A DNA stretch of 64,000 nucleotides from an uncultured Bacteroidales bacterium (GTDB taxonomy: Bacteria > Bacteroidota > Bacteroidia > Bacteroidales > UBA932), in the NCBI GenBank assembly GCA_944326315.1, contig CALVDP010000001.1, positions 36,903-100,902 on the forward strand, given 5' to 3'. Made by a program: the position numbers and the translations under genes. Below the pieces are notes generated by a model. That model was not told where the DNA came from. It searched no databases and worked only from the letters and a program-made list of their open reading frames with translations. Position 1 is the stretch's first letter; every line of letters begins with the position of its first letter. Shown here piece after piece: positions 46,954 to 55,143 of the stretch.

Positions 46954-47775
46954 ATGACAAACCTGTATGACAACCACAACCACAGCCAGTTCTCCTTCGA
47001 CGGGAAACTGGCTTCAGTAGAAAGTTCCGCACGGGCAGCCGCGGCAGCCGGTCTGCGCGGCATCTGCTTCACAGACCACTGCGACTTTTTCGTTCCCGCA
47101 ATGAAGGCCGCCTACGAGCATCTTGTCCCGGAACAGTTCGACATACAGGCACAGCAGGCCGAAATCAGTCGTGTACAGGAACTCCTTCCCGGTATATCGG
47201 TCCTGAAAGGCATCGAGATAGGGCTTCAGGAAAGATGCAGGGAGCAGATCAGAAGCCTGCTTGCCGCAAACGACTTCGACCAGGTGACAGCTTCTGTACA
47301 CTATCTTGACGACACTGACCCTTTCTGGGGAGGGTACTACAAGGGGAAAGACTGGAAAACCGCCTACGGGCATTATCTGGAAACCATATACATTGAGATG
47401 ACCTGGCTTGCCGACTTCGATGTCATGGGACATTTCGACTATGTGGCGAGATATGCCCTCTACCCTCAGTGCAGCATATTCTACAAAGACTTCCCGGATA
47501 TCTTTGACAGTATCCTGAAATATCTCGCAGAGAACGGAAAGGCATTGGAAATCAACACAAAGACATATCAGGACTACCACGGGCGCACACCTGTCCTGGA
47601 CAGGGACATCCTCCTCCGGTTCAAGGAACTTGGAGGAGAGGCCATAAGTCTCGGCTCCGATTCCCACAATCCGGAGAGAGTCGGTGACAAATTCCGCGAA
47701 TATGCGGAGTTCGCCCGCTCATGCGGCTTCACACGCCTGGCCCATTTCGAGCACAGGAAACTGATACTGGAATAA
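46954..47775 (+). CDS. PHP-domain phosphoesterase, histidinol-phosphatase (HisJ) type
   Basis: About 273 residues from ATG 46954 (MTNLYDNHNHSQFSFDG), chosen because the metal-binding motif of PHP proteins normally lies near the N-terminus; other Met codons upstream begin at 46906. PHP metal-binding motifs are 'DNHNHSQFSFDG', 'CFTDHCDFF', 'EIGLQER' and the C-terminal 'SLGSDSHNPERVGD'. HisJ-type enzymes dephosphorylate histidinol phosphate in histidine synthesis, and this is the closest named function. No other his gene is nearby, so a different phosphate ester could be the substrate. It is convergent with recQ. Confidence 0.85.
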   Translation: MTNLYDNHNHSQFSFDGKLASVESSARAAAAAGLRGICFTDHCDFFVPAMKAAYEHLVPEQFDIQAQQAEISRVQELLPGISVLKGIEIGLQERCREQIRSLLAANDFDQVTASVHYLDDTDPFWGGYYKGKDWKTAYGHYLETIYIEMTWLADFDVMGHFDYVARYALYPQCSIFYKDFPDIFDSILKYLAENGKALEINTKTYQDYHGRTPVLDRDILLRFKELGGEAISLGSDSHNPERVGDKFREYAEFARSCGFTRLAHFEHRKLILE

Positions 47776-47817
47776 CGATACTGACACCCGGACGGCCCGC
47801 CAGCATGCCGGAAGATG

Positions 47818-50028
47818 TCAGTTCGCCACTTCGCACATGAATTTCAGTCTGACAAGACGGACTTCGGTCTCGTCATAGTCCGGGCACAGTTCGGCCAGTG
47901 CATCCTCGACAGAATCGGACTTCGCTTCATCCTTGAACCAGTCATATATCTCGTCCACCACATCGTCATCCACATTCTGGCGTATGTAATAGTCAAGGTC
48001 GAGTTTGGTCCCGGAGGCCACGATAGTCTCTATCTCGCCTATAAGCTCGTCCATCTCAAGCCCCTTGGCACCGGCAATGTCCTCCAGAGGGAGTTTTCTG
48101 TCTATACCCTGGATAATAAAGACCTTGTTGGCCGTAGAGGAGTTCACCACAGACTTCACGACGAAATCATCAGGACGCTCTATCTCGTTCTCATCGACAT
48201 ACTTTGCAATAAGTTCCAGGAATTCCCTGCCGAATTTCCTGGCCTTGCCTTCTCCTACTCCCTGGCAATTCTTCAGTTCATCGACCGTGACCGGGTATGT
48301 AATGGACATGTCCTCAAGGGCAGGATCGCCGAAAATGATCCACGGCTGGAGATGCAGCTTCCTGGACATGTCGGCTCTCAGGTCCTTGAGCATGGCCAGC
48401 AGCACCTGGTCACCGCCTCCGCCGCCGGCCTTGGCGCCGGCTCCAGGAACATCTTCGTCATCATCCACGCCTTCCACGAAATGCCGTTCTTCAGTCAGCA
48501 TGACAGGATAAGGCGAGGCATTGAACTCCTTTCCCTTCTCCGTGACATATATCAGTCCGTATGATTCTATATCCTTTTCCAGGAAATGCAGCACGATGCC
48601 CTGATGTATGATATCGCACCAGAACCTGAACGAATGGTCCTTGCCCGCCCCGAAAAATTCAAGCTTGTCATGCTCGTATGACTTGATAAGGGCGTTTGAC
48701 TCCCCTGCCAGGATGTTCGCAAGATGTTCCAGCTTGAAATGTTCTGGCATGGATTCCACAAGCTCGATGATAAGCGACATCTCCTCCTGTCCGTCAAACT
48801 GCTTCTTGGGATTCAGGCAGTTGTCGCATGCTCCGCAATTGTCCTGCGGATAGTCCTCACCGAAATAATTAAGGAGAAGCTTCCTGCGGCACTGGTTCGA
48901 CTCGGCATAGGCGACAGTCTCAAGCAGGAGCTGCTTGCCGATCTCCTGTTCCGACACAGGCTTGCCCTGCATGAATTTCTCCAGCTTCTGTATATCCTTG
49001 TAGCTGTAGTACACTATGCACTTGCCTTCCCCACCGTCCCGGCCGGCCCTTCCTGTCTCCTGGTAATATCCCTCAAGACTCTTGGGTATGTCATAATGGA
49101 TGACGAAACGTACGTCCGGCTTGTCGATGCCCATACCGAAAGCTATGGTGGCGACAATGACATCTATCTCCTCCATCAGGAATTTGTCCTGATTCTCCGC
49201 ACGGGTCTTCGCATCCAGTCCTGCATGATACGGCAATGCCTTGATACCGTTGATATTGAGAAGCTCGGCCAGCTCTTCCACTTTCTTCCGGCTCAGACAA
49301 TAGATGATGCCCGACTTCCCCGGATTCTGCCTGATAAACCGGATGATATCCTTCTTGGGATCCGACTTGTCCCGCACTTCGTAATAAAGGTTCGGTCTGT
49401 TGAAGGAAGACTTGAAGACAGCAGCGTTCTGTATCCCGAGATTTTTCAGAATGTCGCTCTGCACTTTCGGTGTGGCTGTGGCCGTAAGGGCAATGACAGG
49501 GGCCTTGCATATTCCGTCTATTATCTCCCTTATCCTCCTGTATTCCGGCCGGAAGTCATGTCCCCACTCAGAAATACAATGAGCCTCGTCCACGGCATAG
49601 AATGAGATCCTGATCTCCTTGAGGATATCTATATTCTCCTGCTTGCCCAGCGATTCCGGAGCCACATACAGCAGCTTGGTCACACCTGACAGCAGGTCCT
49701 CTCTCACTTCATTGATCTGTGTCTTGGACAGGGACGAGTTCAGGAAATGAGCGATCCCGTCATCACCTGCGACAAAGCCCCTTATGGCGTCCACCTGGTT
49801 TTTCATCAGGGCGATAAGAGGCGAAATGACTATGGCCGTTCCCTCCATCACAAGGGCCGGGAGCTGGTAGCACAGGGACTTGCCGCCACCGGTAGGCATG
49901 AGAACAAAGGCATCCTTGCCGGACACAAGATGAGATATTATCTTCTCCTGGTCTCCCTTGAATGAATCAAAGCCGAAGAATTCCTTTAGCTTGGAATGCA
50001 GTGTCTTAGAATCGATAGGCATAGGCAT
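47818..50028 (-). CDS. recQ: ATP-dependent DNA helicase RecQ
   Basis: A 736-residue SF2 helicase for recombination and fork repair. Motif I is 'MPTGGGKSLCYQLPAL' (Lys50), motif II is the DEAH in 'AVDEAHCISEWGHDFRPEYR', motif IV/V is 'GIIYCLSRKKVEELAELL' and 'ATIAFGMGIDKPDVRFVIHY', and motif VI is 'YYQETGRAGRDG'. The RQC part has the zinc-binding Cys set in 'CRRKLLLNYFGEDYPQDNCG' and 'ACDNCLNPK'. An HRDC domain follows ('KNCQGVGEGKARKFGREFLE'). An extra C-terminal helical segment makes it longer than E. coli RecQ (about 610), as is common in Bacteroidetes. The true start may be Met1 or Met3. Confidence 0.96.
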   Translation of the reverse strand: MPMPIDSKTLHSKLKEFFGFDSFKGDQEKIISHLVSGKDAFVLMPTGGGKSLCYQLPALVMEGTAIVISPLIALMKNQVDAIRGFVAGDDGIAHFLNSSLSKTQINEVREDLLSGVTKLLYVAPESLGKQENIDILKEIRISFYAVDEAHCISEWGHDFRPEYRRIREIIDGICKAPVIALTATATPKVQSDILKNLGIQNAAVFKSSFNRPNLYYEVRDKSDPKKDIIRFIRQNPGKSGIIYCLSRKKVEELAELLNINGIKALPYHAGLDAKTRAENQDKFLMEEIDVIVATIAFGMGIDKPDVRFVIHYDIPKSLEGYYQETGRAGRDGGEGKCIVYYSYKDIQKLEKFMQGKPVSEQEIGKQLLLETVAYAESNQCRRKLLLNYFGEDYPQDNCGACDNCLNPKKQFDGQEEMSLIIELVESMPEHFKLEHLANILAGESNALIKSYEHDKLEFFGAGKDHSFRFWCDIIHQGIVLHFLEKDIESYGLIYVTEKGKEFNASPYPVMLTEERHFVEGVDDDEDVPGAGAKAGGGGGDQVLLAMLKDLRADMSRKLHLQPWIIFGDPALEDMSITYPVTVDELKNCQGVGEGKARKFGREFLELIAKYVDENEIERPDDFVVKSVVNSSTANKVFIIQGIDRKLPLEDIAGAKGLEMDELIGEIETIVASGTKLDLDYYIRQNVDDDVVDEIYDWFKDEAKSDSVEDALAELCPDYDETEVRLVRLKFMCEVAN

Positions 50029-50221
50029 ATAAAAAAGAAGGATATTTCTAACTAAAGTTATTGCTTTTTTTCACAACAGCAAAATATTTTTCACAATCTT
50101 CACAATCAGCACAATCAGACCGGAGACACGGCGGACAAAATATACGGACGGCCACAGAAAACCTTGGCAAATAAGGAAACTGTTCCTATGTTTGCATAAA
50201 CTACAGCTATAAATTTGGTTT

Positions 50222-50338
50222 ACCCTCTTTAAGAGGGTGATACGAAAATGGAAAAGAGATTTCGAAGAAACCTCAACGTCAGTTCGGCGGAATCTCTGAT
50301 ACAGAGTACAATAATTCGTCAAAATGACATTAAAATTA
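50222..50338 (+). repeat. Dispersed structured repeat, copy C1 (degenerate)
   Basis: Located in the 528 bp gap between recQ and the esterase. It has the conserved order: a GAGGGTGATACG core (C2 has GAGGGGTGACACG), GGAAAAGAGATTTCGAAGAA, then AACGTCAGTTCGGCGGAATC. The right arm of the large stem is decayed (CGTCAAAATGACATT), so the hairpin is weakened. A small local inverted repeat ACCCTCTT/AAGAGGGT stands at 50222-50238. Left of it, 50029-50221 is AT-rich and holds nothing I recognise. Confidence 0.75.
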
Positions 50339-50537
50339 ACGTGAATTCGATGAAATGAATGAAATGAATTTCAGAGAATTACCTCTATAGAGGACGAAGT
50401 CCGGCGTAAGTTCTCCCCTACGCAGGGGAGAATTTAAGAGGGGTGACACGAAAAAGGAAAGGGATTTCGAAGAAATCGTAACGTCAGTTCGACGGAATCT
50501 CTGATATTGAACAGAATAATTCGTCGAACTGACGTTA
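50335..50537 (+). repeat. Dispersed structured repeat, copy C2 (full length with an internal extra block)
   Basis: It begins with the same AT-rich left part as copy B (50336-50371). It then has about 60 extra bases (50372-50432) that are absent from B, then TTTAAGAGGGGTGACACG, the small hairpin GATTTC-GAA-GAAATC (50463-50477), and a perfect 15 bp inverted repeat AACGTCAGTTCGACG/CGTCGAACTGACGTT (50480-50494 and 50522-50536) with a 27-nt loop. The right end is 19 bp before the esterase start, in the same direction. Confidence 0.85.
50372..50432 (+). other. Extra block inside repeat copy C2 with two palindromes
   Basis: This block separates the left and right parts of copy C2 and has no counterpart in copy B. 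It contains the perfect palindrome CCTCTATAGAGG (50382-50393) and the hairpin TTCTCCCC-TACGCA-GGGGAGAA (50411-50432). It may be an insertion into the repeat, or B may have lost it. Confidence 0.55.
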
Positions 50538-50556
50538 AAATTAAACAGGATATAAA

Positions 50557-51378
50557 ATGAAACGCTTCTGTCTACTCTTGCTGGCCTGTGCCATATGCGG
50601 CATTGTATCAGCCGTTCCGCGGGAATATGTTACCTGCACTGACATACCATACAAGGAATCCGCCGACGATTATGTGACCGAAAGATGCAGGCTGGACATC
50701 TGTTATCCCTCCGATACCTCGGGATGTCCAGTCGTCGTATGGTTTCACGGCGGAGGCCTGACGTCGGGCAGCAAGTCATTTCCGTGGAAACTGAAAGAAA
50801 AGGGAATTGTACTCGTAGCCGTCAACTACAGGCTCCTTCCCAGGGTGGAGATACAGGAATGTATCGATGACGCCGCTGCCGCTGTAGCATGGGTATACGG
50901 CAACATACACAAATACGCCGGAGACCGGAAAAAGATATTCGTTGCAGGGCACTCGGCAGGAGGTTACCTTACGGCTATGATAGGATTGGACAAAAGCCGG
51001 CTTGCCCGATATGGCCTTGATGCCGATGAAATAGCCGGGCTGATACCTTTCAGCGGACAGATGATCAGCCATTTCGCATACAGGCAGATGAACGGGATAG
51101 GCAATCTCCAGCCTACGATAGATGAATACGCGCCATTGTACCATATCCGCAATGATGCACCTCCTCTCGTGCTCATCACGGGCGACAGGGACATCGAGCT
51201 TTTCGGAAGATACGAGGAGAACGCCTACATGTGGAGGATGATGAAGCTGGCCGGACATACGGAAACCTATCTGTACGAAATCGACGGGCATGGACACGGG
51301 GCAATGGCGGAACCGGCATATCATATCATGGAACATCACATGAGAAGAATTCTGGGAGAGCCGTCCGACCCGGAATGA
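50557..51378 (+). CDS. Secreted alpha/beta-hydrolase esterase
   Basis: A 273-residue serine esterase of the hormone-sensitive-lipase/BD-FAE-like type. A signal peptide spans about residues 1-19 ('MKRFCLLLLACAICGIVSA'). The oxyanion motif is 'WFHGGGLTSGS' (64-67). The nucleophile is Ser133 in 'GHSAGGYL'. The acid is likely Asp210 or Asp212 in 'ITGDRDIEL', and the base is His245 or His247 in 'DGHGHGAM'. Periplasmic or outer-surface hydrolysis of an ester, for example acetyl groups on polysaccharide, is plausible, but the substrate is unknown. Its start codon lies 19 bp downstream of repeat copy C2. The gene is not linked to polysaccharide utilisation genes in this window. Confidence 0.9.
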   Translation: MKRFCLLLLACAICGIVSAVPREYVTCTDIPYKESADDYVTERCRLDICYPSDTSGCPVVVWFHGGGLTSGSKSFPWKLKEKGIVLVAVNYRLLPRVEIQECIDDAAAAVAWVYGNIHKYAGDRKKIFVAGHSAGGYLTAMIGLDKSRLARYGLDADEIAGLIPFSGQMISHFAYRQMNGIGNLQPTIDEYAPLYHIRNDAPPLVLITGDRDIELFGRYEENAYMWRMMKLAGHTETYLYEIDGHGHGAMAEPAYHIMEHHMRRILGEPSDPE

Positions 51379-51548
51379 TTTTTTAACGATTTTTCATGAT
51401 TTTGAATAAAACAAAACGTAATCTGAAATAATTTTACGATATTTGCACGATGTGCCGATGCGGAATTGTATCCGGACAGAAGATATGGCGGAGGCACGGG
51501 AATTCCCGGAGACGGGGCATGGACAGACAATACAAAATCAAGATCTAT

Positions 51549-52331
51549 ATGAAGACATTGAAAATCCTTAGCGCAGCTGCAGTCGTTGCAGCAATGGCAG
51601 CAAGCTGCACCAGCTCTCCAAAGAGCATCACCGTGGAAAAAGACGGCGAGACTACTACCATTTCACTTCCTGACGCAGCTCTTACCGATTCGGTAAGCTA
51701 CCTTGTAGGTGTGAATTTCGGGTATTTCATCAAGGCCAACAACTTCGGCGAGGACCTCAACTATGCCAAGATCAAGAAGGGCATGATGGACTTCATCAAG
51801 GCTGAGGGCAACATGAACAGCCCGGAATTCAACTCACAGCTTGAGATAAGCCCTGACGAGATGAACCAGCTCTTCAACAAGTTCATCTCAGCCCGCAGGG
51901 ATTTCGAGGCTGAAAGCAACAAGGCCGCCAGCGAGGCATTCCTGAAGGAAAATGCACAGAAGGACGGCATCATCACGACCGAAAGCGGCCTGCAGTACCA
52001 GATCATCGAGGCTGGAAACGAAATGAAACCGGGAGAGAAGGACACCGTATATGTACACTACACCGGCACACTGATCGACGGCACGGAGTTCGATGCGTCA
52101 GATCCTGAGAAAGATCCGGTCCGCATGCAGATGAACCGTGTGATCAAAGGATGGACAGAAGGCCTCCAGCTCATCGGTGAAGGCGGCAGGATCAAGCTGT
52201 TCATACCTGCAGACCTCGGCTACGGCATGCGCGGCGCAGGCACTATCAAGCCAAACTCAGCACTCATCTTCGATGTCGAGCTCGTAAAGGTGGGCAAAGC
52301 TCCTGAAGAGAAAGCTGACAACAAGAAATAA
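51549..52331 (+). CDS. FKBP-type peptidyl-prolyl isomerase lipoprotein
   Basis: 260 residues from ATG 51549; the open frame extends upstream, but only this start gives a signal peptide: 'MKTLKILSAAAVVAAMAASC' with lipobox Cys20, so the protein is a lipoprotein. An N-terminal dimerisation-like helical domain ('SYLVGVNFGYFIKANNFGED' and 'DEMNQLFNKFISARRDFEAE') precedes a C-terminal FKBP domain: 'GEKDTVYVHYTGTLIDGTEF', 'VIKGWTEGLQLIGEGGRIKLF' and 'YGMRGAGTIKPNSALIFDVEL', seen in pieces. This is the FkpA/Mip-like architecture for folding proteins in the periplasm. The DUF3127 gene follows after 25 bp. Confidence 0.94.
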   Translation: MKTLKILSAAAVVAAMAASCTSSPKSITVEKDGETTTISLPDAALTDSVSYLVGVNFGYFIKANNFGEDLNYAKIKKGMMDFIKAEGNMNSPEFNSQLEISPDEMNQLFNKFISARRDFEAESNKAASEAFLKENAQKDGIITTESGLQYQIIEAGNEMKPGEKDTVYVHYTGTLIDGTEFDASDPEKDPVRMQMNRVIKGWTEGLQLIGEGGRIKLFIPADLGYGMRGAGTIKPNSALIFDVELVKVGKAPEEKADNKK

Positions 52332-52356
52332 TCATACTACAAAATCTGACTGAACT

Positions 52357-52797
52357 ATGGCTTTGGAAATCGAAGGCAAGATTATCCGCAAGCTCGGAGT
52401 ACAGAGCGGGACATCTGCAAGGGGAGAATGGTCCAAACAGGAATTCATCATCGAATACCAGGAGGGTAGCTATCCTTCCCAGGCTTGCTTCAGTGTATGG
52501 GGTGCCGACAAGGTCAAGGAACTGGAGAAATACCAGATCAACGACAAGGTGAAGGTATCCTTCAACATCAACAGCCGTGAATACAACAACAGATGGTATA
52601 CCGACCTCCGGGCATGGAAAATAGAGGTGGAATCTCCGGTACAGGAGAACTACACCACGGGCTTCGCCCCTACAGGCGCTGAAGGCAGCGGCAACAACTA
52701 TTCTCCGAATCCTGCAGAGGCTGCAAGTACCGGACACGGATTTGTCGGCGAAGGCAGCAACGACAACGGGCAGGTCGAAGACGATTTGCCTTTCTGA
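52357..52797 (+). CDS. DUF3127 OB-fold-like protein with an SSB-like acidic C-terminal tip
   Basis: A 146-residue protein of the DUF3127 family. Residues 1-95 contain the conserved domain ('MALEIEGKIIRKLG', 'ARGEWSKQEFIIEYQEG', 'VKVSFNINSREYNNRWYTDL'), which looks like a small beta-barrel/OB fold. A flexible Gly/Asn/Ser-rich linker follows, and the protein ends in VEDDLPF. The order OB-like domain, disordered linker, DDxPF tip is the layout of single-stranded DNA-binding protein, whose C-terminal tip recruits repair and replication proteins. A DNA- or RNA-binding role is therefore my inference; the family has no confirmed function I know of. A strong terminator follows. Confidence 0.85.
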   Translation: MALEIEGKIIRKLGVQSGTSARGEWSKQEFIIEYQEGSYPSQACFSVWGADKVKELEKYQINDKVKVSFNINSREYNNRWYTDLRAWKIEVESPVQENYTTGFAPTGAEGSGNNYSPNPAEAASTGHGFVGEGSNDNGQVEDDLPF

Positions 52798-52853
52798 TCC
52801 GGCCGGAACCGGCGCCCTGCACATCCGCAGGGACATTGGAAAGAATACACACC

Positions 52854-52899
52854 TTTAAGGGGCTGCATCAAAACACTCATTTTGATACAGCCCCTTAAA
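52854..52899. terminator. Strong bidirectional terminator between the DUF3127 gene and miaA
   Basis: TTTAAGGGGCTG and ATCAAAA pair with TTTTGAT and CAGCCCCTTAAA around a 6-nt loop, interrupted by one unpaired base pair position. It is about 20 bp of stem between two convergent genes. Confidence 0.85.
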
Positions 52900-52916
52900 C
52901 GTCTTTCTGCGAAAGG

Positions 52917-53786
52917 CTACAGTCCTGCCGCATCAATCCAGCGTATGCTGCCGTCCCTCCTCCAATATGACATCTGGCGCTTGGCATAATGCCTTGTGTT
53001 GCGCTGTATGAGACGTACCGCTTCGTCCATGGATATCTCACCGTCCAGACAGCTGAAAATTTCCTTGTATCCCACAGTCTGCAAAGCCGGAAGATTCCTG
53101 TAGGCTGACAATGACTTCACCTCATCCACAAGTCCGTGATCAAGCATGTCAAGCACGCGGGCATCTATCCTCCTGTAAAGCTCCTCCCTGTCCCTGTACA
53201 GTCCCACTTTCTCTATTGTGAATGACCTGTTGCCCGATGGTGATGTCTTGTAAGAGGAGAACGGACGTCCTGTAGCCAGGCAGACCTCAAGAGCACGGAG
53301 GACGCGCTGTCCGTTGGCTATGTCTATTGAAGCATAGGATGCCGGGTCAAGACGTTTCAGGTCAAGGCGCAAGGATTCCACACCTTCCTCCACAAGCCTG
53401 CGGTTCAACGACTCGCGCAGTTCCATATCCACCGGAGGAAAATCATCAAGTCCCCGGCAGAACGCATCTATGTAGAATCCCGAACCGCCTGCCATCACCA
53501 GCGTCTCGTGACCCTGGTTGAAAAGGGATTCCACAAGCCCGAGAGCCTCCACCTCATACCTGCCGGCAGAATACAGGTCCCAGACATGGTGCGAGTGTAT
53601 GAAATAATGCCTCACCGCCGCAAGCTGCTCTTCCGTAGGGACCGCCGTTCCGACAGACATCTCCATGTATATCTGCCTGGAATCGCAAGAAATTACGGGA
53701 GACCCGTATTTCAGAGCCTCCCGTATGCTGTAGTCAGTCTTCCCGACAGCCGTCGGGCCTAATATCACTATAAGTCTGCGTGCCAT
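52917..53786 (-). CDS. miaA: tRNA dimethylallyltransferase
   Basis: A 289-residue MiaA that adds the dimethylallyl group to A37 of tRNAs reading UNN codons. The P-loop is 'VILGPTAVGKTDYSI', followed by 'VISCDSRQIYMEMSVGTAVP', the tRNA/DMAPP region 'VMAGGSGFYIDAFCRGLDDF' and the C-terminal 'LIQRNTRHYAKRQMSYWRRD'. The length is slightly short compared with about 300-315 residues. It is upstream neighbour to a pRiA4b-type gene on the same strand (20 bp). Confidence 0.96.
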   Translation of the reverse strand: MARRLIVILGPTAVGKTDYSIREALKYGSPVISCDSRQIYMEMSVGTAVPTEEQLAAVRHYFIHSHHVWDLYSAGRYEVEALGLVESLFNQGHETLVMAGGSGFYIDAFCRGLDDFPPVDMELRESLNRRLVEEGVESLRLDLKRLDPASYASIDIANGQRVLRALEVCLATGRPFSSYKTSPSGNRSFTIEKVGLYRDREELYRRIDARVLDMLDHGLVDEVKSLSAYRNLPALQTVGYKEIFSCLDGEISMDEAVRLIQRNTRHYAKRQMSYWRRDGSIRWIDAAGL

Positions 53787-53806
53787 GTTCCAAGGTACGG
53801 TACGGA

Positions 53807-54367
53807 TCAGTCTTCGCTTTCGTCGAAGATCTCCTTGCCGTCCTCGTCGTCATCGACATCGATATCATCATCCTCGTCATCATCATCCGGATCATCGTCA
53901 TCGAAGCTGTCACTCCCGGATCCGGCAAGAGGCTTCTTCTTGTCGTCAGGCAAATCCTCGTATGCCACGTACCCGTTCTCGAAATCGGAAGGATTTGGGC
54001 CTTTGGATTCCACCAGCAGAGGATAAACAACATCCTGGCGCGGCTCCCCTTCGCCCTCATAAGTCACAATCACGCTCTTGACATTGGTCGTATCATAGAA
54101 ATACACGAAAGAGACGACTCCGGCCTTGAGGGTCTGTTCCAGTGTCACCGAATCTATCGTGCCTGCCCCCAGGTCGAAAATCCCGTATCTGGCGACAACG
54201 GCCCCGGCCTCATCCAGCCCTTTGAACATGACCATCTGGTCCTGAGGGAAGTCCATGTCCGCCCGCATCTGCTTGTGAAATGAATAAAGGGTCGTATTGG
54301 CCTTGACTTCATAGATCCTTGCAAAGCCTTTTATACCCGGAAGAGAAACCCTGTATCTGAGTACCAT
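53807..54367 (-). CDS. Plasmid pRiA4b ORF-3-like (IS1096 passenger type) protein with polyacidic tail
   Basis: About 186 residues from ATG 54365-54367 (MVLRYRVSLPGIKGFARIYE); an alternative start at 54385 adds 6 residues. The body resembles the pRiA4b ORF-3/IS1096 passenger family common in Bacteroidetes: 'LYSFHKQMRADMDFPQDQMV', 'GIFDLGAGTIDSVTLEQTL', 'SFVYFYDTTNVKSVIVTYE'. From about residue 148 the chain is almost wholly Asp/Glu, a run containing 'DDDDPDDDDEDDD'. The family name reflects early finds on mobile DNA; in this window there is no transposase, so it looks like a resident housekeeping gene. Function unknown. It is followed by miaA on the same strand. Confidence 0.78.
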   Translation of the reverse strand: MVLRYRVSLPGIKGFARIYEVKANTTLYSFHKQMRADMDFPQDQMVMFKGLDEAGAVVARYGIFDLGAGTIDSVTLEQTLKAGVVSFVYFYDTTNVKSVIVTYEGEGEPRQDVVYPLLVESKGPNPSDFENGYVAYEDLPDDKKKPLAGSGSDSFDDDDPDDDDEDDDIDVDDDEDGKEIFDESED

Positions 54368-54417
54368 AAATCCTAAAAATTTCATCGGAGTCCAAAGGTA
54401 CAAAATATTTCCATGAC

Positions 54418-54449
54418 GTTGCAAAATAATATAAAAAACACTATTTTTG
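54418..54449 (+). promoter_or_regulatory. Promoter of the IMPACT-family gene: GTTG-N20-TATTTTTG
   Basis: GTTG at 54418-54421, 20 bp, then TATTTTTG at 54442-54449. The -7 is a full match and the -33 a one-base variant of the Bacteroidetes consensus. It is only 10 bp from the chosen start codon, so the 5' leader would be very short. Confidence 0.5.
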
Positions 54450-54459
54450 AAATTGCGTT

Positions 54460-55080
54460 ATGGATGCCACAACACCCAAAAAAGATACTTTCAGAAGCAT
54501 TGCAGGCCCATCCAGAGGGCTTTTCAAGGACAATGGAAGCAGATTCATTGCCCACGCATATCCCGTTTCCACGGAAGATGAAGCGAAAGCCATAATCGCA
54601 TCTCTCAAGAAAGAATATCACGATGCCCGCCACCATTGCTATGCCTACCGTCTCGGATACAGGGGAGACATATACAGGGCCAATGATGATGGGGAGCCTT
54701 CGTCCTCGGCAGGAAGGCCCATCCTCGGGCAGATAGATTCCGCCGGGCTCAGCGACGTGCTTGTGGTCGTGGTCAGATATTTCGGAGGCATCAAGCTCGG
54801 CATCCCCGGCCTCATAAGGGCTTACAAAACCTCCACGGCAGATGCCATCGCCAACGCCGAGATCGTGGAGAAGACCGCGACCCTGCATTACAGGCTGCGA
54901 TTCGGCTATCTGGAAATGAACAATGTCATGAAAATAATGAAAGACCTTTCTCTTCCTACAGGGAAGCAGGATTTCGGCATGGAATGCTCGCTTGAGACAA
55001 ATGTCAGGCTGTCACTTGTGGATACGTTCACCGAACTGATCGGCAAGAGCGGAGGATGTATTGCCGAGAAGATAGGATGA
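54460..55080 (+). CDS. IMPACT/YigZ family protein
   Basis: A 206-residue UPF0029/IMPACT-type protein. The N-terminal domain shows 'SRFIAHAYPVSTEDEAKAII', 'DARHHCYAYRLG', 'NDDGEPSSSAGRPILGQIDS' and 'LVVVVRYFGGIKLGIPGLIR', all typical of YigZ. A smaller C-terminal DUF1949-like domain follows ('HYRLRFGYLEMNNVMKIMKD'). Family members are linked to translation control or peptide handling, without a firm biochemical role. Length is normal. It is divergent from the pRiA4b-like gene and precedes pyrB. Confidence 0.92.
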   Translation: MDATTPKKDTFRSIAGPSRGLFKDNGSRFIAHAYPVSTEDEAKAIIASLKKEYHDARHHCYAYRLGYRGDIYRANDDGEPSSSAGRPILGQIDSAGLSDVLVVVVRYFGGIKLGIPGLIRAYKTSTADAIANAEIVEKTATLHYRLRFGYLEMNNVMKIMKDLSLPTGKQDFGMECSLETNVRLSLVDTFTELIGKSGGCIAEKIG

Positions 55081-55143
55081 CGGGAAAGGCAAAGCCAACG
55101 GAATGTTCAAATGGTTTAATATTCTTACCTATCAATATTGAAA

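Noticed and set aside
45849-47072. Minus-strand open frame of 407 codons opposite fhs and the PHP gene
   Set aside because: It spans two real plus-strand genes with clear motifs, and its translation shows no family resemblance.
47776-47817. CTGACA...TGTCAG inverted repeat between the PHP gene and recQ as a terminator
   Set aside because: The six-pair outer stem encloses a long loop, and no T run follows; not convincing.
48724-49605. Plus-strand open frame of 293 codons opposite recQ
   Set aside because: Antisense to the helicase motifs of RecQ and without any domain of its own.
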